Below the pieces are notes generated by a model. The model did not search any database, had not been told where the DNA came from, and saw only the letters and a list, made by a program, of their open reading frames with translations. DNA of 64,000 bases from a virus. Positions 5,097 to 13,707 of this stretch are shown in pieces. The stretch spans positions 1 to 64,000 of IMG/VR virus record IMGVR_UViG_3300025326_000030; one strand, 5' to 3'. Position numbers and translations under genes: made by a program. Position 1 is the stretch's first letter; every line of letters starts with the position of its first letter.

Positions 5097-6589
5097 GGGT
5101 TTTTAATTTCCTTAAAGGAACTTCTTATCACATTCTTGGTAAAGAGATAATTTGCCGCCTGAGCAATAGTGTCTACTGCATCATCTCCCTCAGCACCCGA
5201 ATTGGGGAAAGAAAGTAGTTGAGACCGCAATTGATTTGCCCAGGATTGTTCCCAGTCGGCAAAGAACTTCATCCGACTACACAAAACCTCAAAAGACTGT
5301 GCCTTCTGTACTTTATCCCCAGGGTAATTCACCCCCAGAACTGGCAGATTGGAAGTTTCATCAATTACACGCTCAACCACTAGGGTTTGTTGTCCGGCTT
5401 TCTCAATAAGAACTTTATCGCAGCGAGCATAACTATGCACTGCATCAGTATGGATAATCTGAAGCAGAATACTCAAATCCTTGGGATGCAACTTTCGTAG
5501 CCATAAGCCCAGAAGATAAAGATTCTGCTGTGCATCTGTTCCGCACAGACAAATAGCCGTATAGTTGCTGGCTTTCTTCACGGTTACAGCGGGGTCAACG
5601 CTAATTACTACTTGCGTCATTTCTGGAAGGGGTTCGGGCAAATGATTGTTTAACCATTCCAGTTGGAAACGCTCACCGGATAAGGCGTTAATATCATTTA
5701 GATAGGAAGCGCGATAAAACTTTAGTCCATTGACTTCAATTATCTGGTCAAGTTTCTCAATAGGGTATTCTTCTTCCCAATTAGAAATGCGCTCTCCTTC
5801 TTCATTGGTGTATTCCGCAGGGGTTTCTGTTATGGTATAGACAGAAGGATTGTTCTTGATGTCACCTGCCAAGTCCCCCGCGTGCCATCGGGTAGTAAGC
5901 AGAATGCGTTTGGCACCTCCGATAAAGATGGGCAAATAATTAAAGTGATACCAATCTATTTTTCTCTGTCTTTTAGTGGGGGAGTAGGCATCTTCAAAAT
6001 CGTGAATGTCATCAATAATGCCAATCCCATTTACGCGATGTCCTGTAACCGAACCGCCCCCTGCTCCGGTCACAAATACACTCGGCGTATTGGGGGTTTT
6101 ATTTCTAGCTTGCACAAAAGCATTATAAGGAATGCGCGTATCCACAATATTGATCTCGGTCTCGTTCCATGCCTTACGGGTATCAGGCTCAATCCAGGGG
6201 AAGACGGTTTTATAACGCGGATTGTAGAGAATAATATCCTTGAGAGAAGTTAACCGTTTTTTAGCTGCGTCCTCATTACTACAGGTAATGTTATAACTGA
6301 AATGAGGGTAGCGACCAATAAACCAGGAAAGCGTTGCAATGGTACAGGTCGTCTTGGCATATCCACGTGAAGCAATATTGAGAATATAATAAAGCATCGG
6401 GTTTTGATAAAGACTAAACCATTCCTTTTGGAAATTGGTTGCTGTAAACCCAGTAAGAAATTCAAAGTAAAATGCTAGATCATGCTGAGAACGATTGATG
6501 ACATATTCATGTGCGCGTTGAATAGTAAAAGGAATGTCTTGTTCGCCAACCTTAATGGTCGGTACTTGAAACTTCTCAATTTCCATCAA
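5084..6589 (-). CDS. terL: Terminase large subunit
   Basis: 501 residues, the usual size. The DNA-packaging motor docks on the portal and cuts concatemers. The N-terminal ATPase has a Walker A-like SRGYAKTT (about residues 74-81) and a Walker B with hydrophobic residues before DD (IIDD, 191-194). The C-terminal RNase H-like nuclease has ISVDPAV (first catalytic Asp), an LIEKAGQ strand and a late GDDAVD carrying the final Asp. It overlaps the small-subunit gene by 14 bases. Transcription is opposite to the virion genes it serves. Confidence 0.92.
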   Translation of the reverse strand: MMEIEKFQVPTIKVGEQDIPFTIQRAHEYVINRSQHDLAFYFEFLTGFTATNFQKEWFSLYQNPMLYYILNIASRGYAKTTCTIATLSWFIGRYPHFSYNITCSNEDAAKKRLTSLKDIILYNPRYKTVFPWIEPDTRKAWNETEINIVDTRIPYNAFVQARNKTPNTPSVFVTGAGGGSVTGHRVNGIGIIDDIHDFEDAYSPTKRQRKIDWYHFNYLPIFIGGAKRILLTTRWHAGDLAGDIKNNPSVYTITETPAEYTNEEGERISNWEEEYPIEKLDQIIEVNGLKFYRASYLNDINALSGERFQLEWLNNHLPEPLPEMTQVVISVDPAVTVKKASNYTAICLCGTDAQQNLYLLGLWLRKLHPKDLSILLQIIHTDAVHSYARCDKVLIEKAGQQTLVVERVIDETSNLPVLGVNYPGDKVQKAQSFEVLCSRMKFFADWEQSWANQLRSQLLSFPNSGAEGDDAVDTIAQAANYLFTKNVIRSSFKEIKNPYML

Positions 6590-7061
6590 TAACCTTTAGT
6601 GGAGGAAGATAAGTTGGATCAGACTGGGCGGCTTCTAAATACTTGGTGTATTCTGCGGACCCAGAAGTAAAGACATTAATTTGATTATACTGTCCCTGTT
6701 CCTTCTGAATTCCGCTCATATCGTTGTAACTTAAAAGCATTTTGTTCTGCAAGCTGATATATCGCTCAACGCGGTCAATAGCCGCGTAGTTGGTGCCTTC
6801 TTTGCCCTCTACTAAGAAAATTTCTTCCATCAGGCGATCAAGAATGGTCTCGGTGCGATAATAATTCTTAACCCATAACTCCCTGGCGGTATCTTCGTAT
6901 TCTAATCTGGCAATCTTTAGCGCATCTACAATAATCTTATTTACGTGTGATACGCTCAGTTCAAACTGCTCGGCGATAGCCTTTAAGCCCCTACCATCCT
7001 TACTCATTTGAATGATTTGAAGGTTGCGCTCGGTTAATTCTAGTTCCTTGCTGTTTTTCAT
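6576..7061 (-). CDS. terS: Terminase small subunit
   Basis: 161 residues. The N-terminal third carries a helix-turn-helix (ERNLQIIQMSKDGRGLKAIA then FELSVSHVNKII) of the type used to recognise the packaging site; the rest is helical, suited to ring oligomerisation. Position directly upstream of the large subunit with overlapping frames supports the call. The intergenic space to the divergent portal gene (7062-7135) would hold both promoters. Confidence 0.8.
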   Translation of the reverse strand: MKNSKELELTERNLQIIQMSKDGRGLKAIAEQFELSVSHVNKIIVDALKIARLEYEDTARELWVKNYYRTETILDRLMEEIFLVEGKEGTNYAAIDRVERYISLQNKMLLSYNDMSGIQKEQGQYNQINVFTSGSAEYTKYLEAAQSDPTYLPPLKVIDGN

Positions 7062-7083
7062 CTCAACTTAAAACTTTCTTCAC

Positions 7084-7112
7084 TTGCCTATTTCCGAAGT
7101 ATAAGCTACTCT
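7084..7112 (+). promoter_or_regulatory. Candidate promoter for the virion operon
   Basis: TTGCCT (7084-7089), 17 bp, TACTCT (7107-7112), 24 bases before the portal ATG. The TTGCCT -35 is the same hexamer as in the promoter at 16648. A minus-strand TATACT in the same gap could serve the terminase genes. Confidence 0.4.
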
Positions 7113-7135
7113 ATAAATAAAGTGATACTAACCTT

Positions 7136-9178
7136 ATGGTAAGTGATAAAGTGGCAGAAGGCAAGTTAAAACCTGATCAAGAAATCATTCGCAATTTTAT
7201 TGGTCGAATGCAACTTGTGGCGCAACGACCCATGTTTGCATCGGGTATCACTTACCAGTCTGCGGTTAAGACCGGAGCGAGTATTCGGGATATTTGGCTG
7301 CATCGCTATTCTATTCTCCCTGGCGCAACCAATACCTATATAAATATTGCAACCTCAAGAGAGTGGGCAATTCTTGGTTCTCCCCGTCAGGCGTCACGGG
7401 TTTTAGATCGCTTGAATCGGACCTACTTTATGGACGAACTGGGTATTCGTCATGAAGGATGGGAAGATGTTATGTCCCGTATGTGTATGGACTGGCTCTC
7501 TATTGGTCGCTGTATGATTTCTTCCAAGATTCTGGTTGATAATGACTGGGAACCCTTAGAATATATAGATTCTGCTGATGTTTTACCCCAAAATTCCAGA
7601 AATTCCAGAAAAAACATTATCTGGAACTATAACCATTTGTACTCTGGGTTAAGAGATATACCTCAAGAAAATATGTTCTTTCTGGATTGTTTTCGCATTG
7701 GCAAAACGGGAGTTCCAGTTGGTATTATTCCTTATCTTATCCCTGTTGCTCATCTGGATTGGTTACTCCGCGAACATGACTCGATGCAACTGGACGGTAG
7801 AAAAATCCGTGATATTTTCTTTGTTGACGAGGGCATGGATGAGAATGTTGAAAAGGCAATTCTGGCGTCAATGGCAATGTCTAGCGGAGAAGACCCTTCT
7901 AAATGGCACATTCCATTAGTTGCCGTAGATCGCACAGATGCTTCAGTACCCCTTTCTAATTATTTTGCCAGATTTGGACTCTCTGAAATTCCGCGTGACT
8001 TTGATCGAGAAGATTTTCTTTCACGTTATGCCAAAGAGATTTCCTCTACACTTGGATTACCACTGGGACAGTTCTGGCATGATCCGCGTGGAACCAATCG
8101 CTCTCTTGAGCAAGTTACACAAGAACGCGCAACCCTCAAAGGTCCAAGTTATTTCGTTCGTTCAGTTGAGCGTCTTATCAACAATTCTCCTTTTATGGGT
8201 CGTACCCCTAAAACGCGCTGTATTATCCAGTTTGAAGAAGAAACAGATACGAGCGCCTTACAGAACCAGGCTGCCGCATTCAAGGCTTATCTTGAAGGAC
8301 TTGAAAAACTCCAAACCATTATGATGAATGCTCCTGAAAGTGAAAAACAGCAGTTCGATGCGGACCGCTGGATTGGTTTTATTGAAAAAAAGATGTTGAT
8401 TCCTGCCAATGTAACGTTGGCAGATGTGGTTGCCAGAGAAGAGATGTCCCTTCAACGCAGTGCCGATGAAACCATGCAGAAGGGATGGGTCCGCATGAAT
8501 CAGTATGGTTTGATTACCGAACGCAGACCGGATTTCCTAATTTCAAGACCCCCCATCCGACAAGTAACCGAAGAAGAAGGTATTGAGGGTTATTTCCTGC
8601 TTTCTTTTGCTAATTGCCCCGAACTTATCAATGTGGTGAATGAGAAGATTAAGCCCTTCTTTAGTGGTATTGAATGGGCAAGTCCTGAAACTTACCACTG
8701 CACGCTCGTGCATGGCACCTTCTCATGGATGGGACTGTCCCAGATTCAACAAGCTATGAAGACCTTTAAGGTAGACCACATGGGTTCGGTAGATATAGAC
8801 CAACTTGGTATCTTCACTAATGAGGAAAATCAACAGACTCTTCACTTAAAGGTTCTTCCTTCTACCTATGGGTCCGTCCAGAGCAATCTGTTCACCCTTG
8901 CTTCACTCTGTGCTGAAAGTATTTCGGAATTTTCGCAACCCGAACTCTGGAAACCTCATATCACCCTTGGTAGAGGTATGGATATTGCCATTCCTGAAGT
9001 ACAGCACTTATTTGATTACTTCTCTGCTCAACCCACAGGAATCATCTTTAATATCGAAATCGCTGACCATCGTTATGAAGTGCTTTCTGCTCTTGGTGGT
9101 CAATATCGTAGTATAGACTTAGAAACTATAAAACATGACAGCTTACAACAAGTTAGCGCCCCAAGCCTCCCACTTTAA
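7136..9178 (+). CDS. Portal protein with C-terminal 2H phosphoesterase domain
   Basis: 680 residues, clearly longer than a typical siphovirus portal (about 400-550). Residues 1 to about 470 read as a portal: TNTYINIATSREW near the N-terminus and a wing/stem region ending in helices (VTQERATLKG, LQNQAAAFKAYLEGLEKLQ). Residues about 490-660 form a 2H phosphoesterase (2'-5' RNA ligase-like) domain with both signature motifs intact: YHCTLVHG with His521 and PHITLGRG with His608. The family hydrolyses 2',3'-cyclic or 2'-5' phosphodiesters; some phage members degrade immune cyclic nucleotides. It lies between terminase and the maturation protease, as expected for a portal. Confidence 0.85.
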   Translation: MVSDKVAEGKLKPDQEIIRNFIGRMQLVAQRPMFASGITYQSAVKTGASIRDIWLHRYSILPGATNTYINIATSREWAILGSPRQASRVLDRLNRTYFMDELGIRHEGWEDVMSRMCMDWLSIGRCMISSKILVDNDWEPLEYIDSADVLPQNSRNSRKNIIWNYNHLYSGLRDIPQENMFFLDCFRIGKTGVPVGIIPYLIPVAHLDWLLREHDSMQLDGRKIRDIFFVDEGMDENVEKAILASMAMSSGEDPSKWHIPLVAVDRTDASVPLSNYFARFGLSEIPRDFDREDFLSRYAKEISSTLGLPLGQFWHDPRGTNRSLEQVTQERATLKGPSYFVRSVERLINNSPFMGRTPKTRCIIQFEEETDTSALQNQAAAFKAYLEGLEKLQTIMMNAPESEKQQFDADRWIGFIEKKMLIPANVTLADVVAREEMSLQRSADETMQKGWVRMNQYGLITERRPDFLISRPPIRQVTEEEGIEGYFLLSFANCPELINVVNEKIKPFFSGIEWASPETYHCTLVHGTFSWMGLSQIQQAMKTFKVDHMGSVDIDQLGIFTNEENQQTLHLKVLPSTYGSVQSNLFTLASLCAESISEFSQPELWKPHITLGRGMDIAIPEVQHLFDYFSAQPTGIIFNIEIADHRYEVLSALGGQYRSIDLETIKHDSLQQVSAPSLPL

Positions 9179-9443
9179 GAGGATGTATTTGCAAACCGAT
9201 AAACAGCGACAGGTGTTTATCGAAGTTTGTCTGGAAACTGGCTCCATTTCAACGGCTGCCTATTTTGTGACTGTTTATATCGAACTCCTGCGTGGTATCC
9301 GTAATGCCAAGGAATTGGGCTTTAAAGCCAATATGACCAATAGTGCCAGTCTTTATCATCTCAAGCGCTTGTCGGTCTATGGCTTTGTCACACGAATTGG
9401 TCGCTGTAAATGGCAAATGGAAGAAAAATCCAAACAAATATAA
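9135..9443 (+). CDS. Small winged-helix-like protein
   Basis: 102 residues. The segment from about residue 25 has helix-turn-helix character (RQVFIEVCLETGSISTAAY, then a basic second half), reminiscent of small-terminase or DNA-binding modules; no firm family. Two starts are possible: ATG 9135, overlapping the portal end by 44 bases, or ATG 9183 just after the portal stop. The longer one is given. Confidence 0.5.
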   Translation: MTAYNKLAPQASHFKRMYLQTDKQRQVFIEVCLETGSISTAAYFVTVYIELLRGIRNAKELGFKANMTNSASLYHLKRLSVYGFVTRIGRCKWQMEEKSKQI

Positions 9444-9449
9444 GACCTT

Positions 9450-9455
9450 TATACT
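9450..9455 (+). promoter_or_regulatory. -10-like TATACT before the protease gene
   Basis: The block CTTTATACTGTGA resembles CTTTATACTGAGA at 32327-32339; both lie 25-60 bases before a virion gene. No consensus -35 is visible, so it could be a phage-specific promoter or an activator-dependent one. Confidence 0.35.
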
Positions 9456-9515
9456 GTGAGCCTGATGGTATTGTTTATTATAGTAATGTAAGAACAAATG
9501 TATGTGTGAGGTTTT

Positions 9516-10697
9516 ATGCCATACGGCGGTCCAAATGACCCCGATTTGCCAACTGGTGTCCAAAAACTATCACTTCAGCAGAGAAAGCGATTCGTCGCCG
9601 CCTTCAATAATGTGATGGCAGATTGTGGTTCTGGACCAAAGTGTGAAGAAAAGGCATTCAAGATTGGATATAGTGCAGCTAAAGGTCAAAAAGACATGGA
9701 AGATGAGTTCGTGATTGAGCGCGTAGGGGATACCATACGCTGTGTAGGGGGTTGCTTACAACGCTCAAAGGTGGATGGGAAAATCCATTATTTCGATTAT
9801 TTGGGTTTTCCGTATGAAGGACCCATGCTCGGAGGATTGGATTTGCACCGAACACGCTTTACCCCGAATACTGATTTGGGGTGGCTCGGACATGTCATGC
9901 CTGTCTATTTCGATCATGGGCTGTTCCCTGAAATTCGGTCTACCGTGATCGGGGAAGCAAGAATCGGGGAGGAAACTCCTACTGGAAGATTGGTACAAAT
10001 TGCTATCGATGAAGCTAATCGTTATTGGGACTTCATTGATGAACTGGATCACATGGGACTCCTTCGTGGCAGTGGACAGGCTATCTCAACACTCTATGAG
10101 ATAGATGAAAACAGCCGCGAGATTGTCCGCTTTCACCCAGGGGAATACAGTCTTACCATTCGTCCCTCAAATTTTCTGGCAGAACCCGCACGGAGTGTGT
10201 TCACTAAACATGGAGTAAGTTATAAAGGACTGGAAAAAGTCATGGAATCAGAAGTTCAAGTTGAAGAGACTCGCGCAATGACAGACGAAGAGAAGAAAAA
10301 GATGGAAGAGGAAATGGCAAAGAAAGATGCCGGAACCACTCGCCATGCTGATGAAGTTGCGGCAGTCTTTAAGCAATCTGAAGAAACTTTGCGTACCGTT
10401 GATAATCAGGCAGTTCTGGATTTGCTGAGAACTGTGGAAACTGGTGTTCAGCAGTTGACGCGGCGATTGGATACGCTTGATAGCGAAATCAAAGACATTA
10501 AGACTGCCAATATCGAGAATGCGCGGCATTATGTTGCCGCGATGGAACAGGCGGTTACTCGTGTACGCGCTATGTCTGGTTCCGAAATTGACGTGGTGCG
10601 TTCTCAGTCCGAGCAGTCAGTTCCCGCTCGCACGTCTGTTTCAGGTGCGCGGTTGGGTTCACCTGGCGCGTATAACACAAGAGGAAATGGACGATGA
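9516..10697 (+). CDS. Capsid maturation protease with N-terminal ChaB-like and C-terminal scaffold regions
   Basis: 393 residues in three parts. Residues 1-55 resemble a ChaB domain (LPTGVQKLSLQQRKRFVAAF, then a Cys-Cys variant and IGYSAAKG). Residues about 65-240 fit a prohead protease of the S78 type: YFDHG with His134, IGEARIGEETPTGRLVQIAI, and LLRGSGQAIS with Ser186, the His/Ser spacing expected of the catalytic pair. Residues about 250-345 are a charged coiled coil that could act as scaffold delta domain. The stop overlaps the capsid start by four bases. It cleaves capsid or scaffold during head maturation. Confidence 0.75.
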   Translation: MPYGGPNDPDLPTGVQKLSLQQRKRFVAAFNNVMADCGSGPKCEEKAFKIGYSAAKGQKDMEDEFVIERVGDTIRCVGGCLQRSKVDGKIHYFDYLGFPYEGPMLGGLDLHRTRFTPNTDLGWLGHVMPVYFDHGLFPEIRSTVIGEARIGEETPTGRLVQIAIDEANRYWDFIDELDHMGLLRGSGQAISTLYEIDENSREIVRFHPGEYSLTIRPSNFLAEPARSVFTKHGVSYKGLEKVMESEVQVEETRAMTDEEKKKMEEEMAKKDAGTTRHADEVAAVFKQSEETLRTVDNQAVLDLLRTVETGVQQLTRRLDTLDSEIKDIKTANIENARHYVAAMEQAVTRVRAMSGSEIDVVRSQSEQSVPARTSVSGARLGSPGAYNTRGNGR

Positions 10698-12184
10698 CCG
10701 TTACTCAACTCCCACAGAACTATAATCCTATAGGTCTGCCACAAGAACTTATTCATGATTATCTGCGTTATGCGGCGGATCATGGATATAATCTCAAAGA
10801 CCCTGTAAGCATCAATCGCGCCTGGGGTCAGTTTTCCAATGAGGCGATGGGTAATAACTGGTATCAATCCGGACAAGAAGCCCGTAATGTTTTAGTGGGT
10901 CCCTATACCCAGGCTAATAAGCTCTATGATAGCGGTCCCTTCTCATGGCAGCAGGAAGATATTCTTTCTGATGTAGTGCCTCCTGGTTCTGATCTGGTCC
11001 GGTGGATTCCCACTTCTCAAACCAATGTGCAGAATGCGGTTGTAACGCATATTTCATGGGTAGCTCCTAATGGTTGGGGTGGTACAGACTATGCGGCATT
11101 TCTGGCAGGTCTGGATATTGCCGAATGCGAATATGGTCCTGACTCAAAATGGAACGGCTTCCAGTACCAGGTTGGATATGGAACTTTCAGTTTTACTTCT
11201 CCTACCTTTCATATCCTTGAAACCCATGTGATGCAGTTCGCCTATGAACGTTCTCCACGCTTCTACTTCCGAGGTCCCAACGCAGGTCTGAAAATCATGA
11301 ATGACGAAGACCTGGGCGTGGCAATGACCATGATCAACGCACAGGCTCACTTGCACTATGTAACCATTTATGGCGACGTGTCCAATTCTGTCATGGAATA
11401 TGATGGACTGGATACCATTATTGTGAATGGGTATGTGTTAGCTCGTGTGGTGCCTGGTTCTGGTGGTACGGTAGACTTCGCTAATCCGCTGATCATTGAT
11501 GGTTCCGTTCTGGCAACCATTGGTGACGTAGTGCAGACTATCCGCCGTGCCGTTCGTTTCCAGCGCAAACGCCTCTCTATCCGACAAGAAACTCTAAACG
11601 ATGGTGATATGGCAGTAGTCATGTCCACTGCCCATTGGCACGCGATTGCCGAACACCTAGCCGCCAGTCCAATGGTGACGGGAATAGGTGCTGCTCTCTA
11701 TGTGGTGCCTGGTGATGCTGAAGAGCGTTTGAATCGGCTGATTTCGGATAAGACCTTCAATGTAGATGGTCGTCCGGTTGCGGTCCTGATTGAAGATGCG
11801 TTGGCAACTGCCAGCAATAATGACACAACCGCTACGGGTGAAATTCAGCTTCTAGTGCGGTCTATCAGTGGTATGAATATTCTCGAACATGAGTTTATCA
11901 ATTGGGATGTTGGCAATAACAACAATGCCAATATTCAGATTCAGACCATGCGTACTGGTCTGGGTGGTATCGCCCGATATGGATGGATTCAGGAAAATCA
12001 GGAATGCTACTACTTCTTCGTGAAGATGGGTGGACGCCTCCTGACTCGCGCCAATCCCTATCAGTGCCGTATCACATCGGTTACGGTGCCTCTGGAAGAA
12101 CCTGCTATGCTGGAAAGTGCTACCTTTACTGATGGCTACTATGCAACTGTAGTAGCGGGTGGTGCTTTGGGTGCAGGAGTCTAA
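10694..12184 (+). CDS. Major capsid protein
   Basis: 496 residues. It starts within the last codons of the protease gene, the classical protease-capsid order. Composition is typical of HK97-fold capsids: mixed alpha/beta, few cysteines, many Asn, Gly and Val, and an internal basic helix (RRAVRFQRKRLSIRQ, about residues 288-302). The N-terminal 60 or so residues are charged and helical and may be trimmed. Assigned from synteny, size and composition; a structure prediction would confirm the fold. Confidence 0.8.
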   Translation: MTVTQLPQNYNPIGLPQELIHDYLRYAADHGYNLKDPVSINRAWGQFSNEAMGNNWYQSGQEARNVLVGPYTQANKLYDSGPFSWQQEDILSDVVPPGSDLVRWIPTSQTNVQNAVVTHISWVAPNGWGGTDYAAFLAGLDIAECEYGPDSKWNGFQYQVGYGTFSFTSPTFHILETHVMQFAYERSPRFYFRGPNAGLKIMNDEDLGVAMTMINAQAHLHYVTIYGDVSNSVMEYDGLDTIIVNGYVLARVVPGSGGTVDFANPLIIDGSVLATIGDVVQTIRRAVRFQRKRLSIRQETLNDGDMAVVMSTAHWHAIAEHLAASPMVTGIGAALYVVPGDAEERLNRLISDKTFNVDGRPVAVLIEDALATASNNDTTATGEIQLLVRSISGMNILEHEFINWDVGNNNNANIQIQTMRTGLGGIARYGWIQENQECYYFFVKMGGRLLTRANPYQCRITSVTVPLEEPAMLESATFTDGYYATVVAGGALGAGV

Positions 12185-12187
12185 TTG

Positions 12188-12568
12188 ATGGAAATCTATA
12201 ACCTGGCACATCCCATGCCTGGTCAACCTGTGAAGGCGGGGGGATTAGTTGTTCTAGTCCCCCCACAGGGGGAATCTACTGGCGATATTGTTCAAGATGA
12301 AATTCGCAAGTATAAACCCCAGGATGCCAAGCAAGAACAGGCGTTGCGAAAACTGACCGAAAAGCGAATCTTGCAAATTGTGGATTGGACACGGACTAAA
12401 GAAGGTAAGATGTTGCTCTCTATCTATCCCCCTGGTTCTAAACAGAACCATCAGGAAGATGTGGTGACGGAACTGCAACGTCAAATTCAAGAACTTCAAG
12501 CAAAACTAAGTGAATCGCCTGCTCCCAAGCGGCGCGGGCGTCCTAAGAAAGAGGTTGTAAATGGCTGA
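12188..12568 (+). CDS. Hypothetical head-region protein with AT-hook-like tail
   Basis: 126 residues. Residues 1-90 have a beta-rich start and a helical middle ending in a coiled coil (TELQRQIQELQAKL). The C-terminus carries KRRGRPKK, an AT-hook-like basic motif that could touch DNA. ATG 12188 is preferred over the TTG three bases upstream because AGGAG lies eight bases before it. It follows the capsid gene and overlaps the next gene by eight bases; a head-completion role is possible. Confidence 0.55.
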   Translation: MEIYNLAHPMPGQPVKAGGLVVLVPPQGESTGDIVQDEIRKYKPQDAKQEQALRKLTEKRILQIVDWTRTKEGKMLLSIYPPGSKQNHQEDVVTELQRQIQELQAKLSESPAPKRRGRPKKEVVNG

Positions 12569-13016
12569 TATTCATTTGTACCCCAATATGCTGTTTGGGC
12601 GAAATCGTGATGAACCCGAACTGTGGGTTGGTTATGTTGAGGCTGATGCCGGAACCGTATCCAGTCCAACCAAGCTAGATTTGGCGCAAACTGATCAGGC
12701 AGGTAATCAGGACGATCTGGCAATCACGTTTGATGCCGTAAATAACGAACTGGATTTAGCAGCCAGTAACGCTTATCTGATTATCATTCAGGTTGATCAA
12801 ACTGGTGCATCTGGCTCCATCGAAGTCTATAATGTAACGGGTTCTGCTATCCTCTTTACGACTGCCGATGAAGAGGGCGAAAAGATTCTGGTTCGATATT
12901 TGCGAACGACTACGGCTATCTCCATCTCCATCAGGGCAGATGACCAAACCGCGAATAGCACAGGCGCAGACGAATCCGTAATCATGGTTTATCGTCTTGG
13001 TGCAGTGCAGACCTAA
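12561..13016 (+). CDS. Probable head decoration or Ig-like virion protein
   Basis: 151 residues, almost entirely beta-strand-like (alternating hydrophobic and Thr/Ser/Asp residues), with no cysteine and no signal peptide. The composition resembles decoration or cement proteins, and it lies two genes after the capsid. No specific family recognised. Confidence 0.5.
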   Translation: MADIHLYPNMLFGRNRDEPELWVGYVEADAGTVSSPTKLDLAQTDQAGNQDDLAITFDAVNNELDLAASNAYLIIIQVDQTGASGSIEVYNVTGSAILFTTADEEGEKILVRYLRTTTAISISIRADDQTANSTGADESVIMVYRLGAVQT

Positions 13017-13019
13017 TGT

Positions 13020-13328
13020 ATGGCTAATTGCTCGAAATGTCGCAGTCGGCGGCGTAGTGGTGGCAGACTATCACCCCATTTTGCGGTGAATCCGAATACT
13101 GGATTAGAGTCTGCCACCATTATTTTCGATGCAGATCGGGTACTTTGTTCTGAATCCAACTTTCGTTGTGTAAGGGTTACTCCTAAAGGCGGAAGTGTTG
13201 TGGTCTACCTGCGAGACCTGGTTTACTGGATTCAGCATGGCGTATCAGGCATTACTTTTGTCCATTCTAAGGAAGAAGCGCGTTTTTTGGCGCTCTATCC
13301 AACCATTAGGCAGAGTGATTATGCGTGA
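13020..13328 (+). CDS. Small virion-region protein with N-terminal CxxC
   Basis: 102 residues. It begins with ANCSKCRSRRRSGG, a CxxC followed by a basic stretch, and continues as a small beta-rich domain. Its stop overlaps the ATG of the next gene (ATGCGTGA). Its place among connector genes is suggestive but gives no clear function. Confidence 0.5.
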   Translation: MANCSKCRSRRRSGGRLSPHFAVNPNTGLESATIIFDADRVLCSESNFRCVRVTPKGGSVVVYLRDLVYWIQHGVSGITFVHSKEEARFLALYPTIRQSDYA

Positions 13329-13707
13329 ACTTATTCTCTATTTACTAACCATTGGTTTCCTTGCACGGATTGCCTCAATCGAGTATGAGGGTCCTCTGGC
13401 AAGTTCGGTGAGGACTGTCCTCTGGAAAGACGCAGACCAATTTCCTTTTAGCAGACCCTTGAATCTATTTGATTGGTTGCGTAGACCATTTGGCATTTAT
13501 ACCATTAATGGTTATGTCTGGGAAGTTAAGGACAAAGTGTATCTGTGGTTTTGTCCCTTCTGCCTATCTTTTCGTATTAACCTGGTTTTACTGGTTCCCT
13601 ATTTATTGGTTTCTGCTAACTCTTACAACTTGTTAGAGGTTGTGCTTCTGGTCTTTGCCCCCTCTGCGTTGGCGGGCTTTATGATAGGGAGTCTAAACCA
13701 TGAGTGA
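13321..13707 (+). CDS. Membrane protein with FCPFC motif
   Basis: 128 residues. Hydrophobic segments at about 1-13 and about 82-122 suggest two or three membrane helices; between them lies a soluble stretch ending in FCPFCLSF, a CxxC pair that looks like a zinc or redox site. The arrangement resembles small DUF1360-type membrane proteins often found in phage structural operons. ATG 13321 overlaps the previous stop, so translation is coupled. A longer in-frame reading from 13195 is unlikely because it would overlap the previous gene extensively. Confidence 0.6.
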   Translation: MRELILYLLTIGFLARIASIEYEGPLASSVRTVLWKDADQFPFSRPLNLFDWLRRPFGIYTINGYVWEVKDKVYLWFCPFCLSFRINLVLLVPYLLVSANSYNLLEVVLLVFAPSALAGFMIGSLNHE

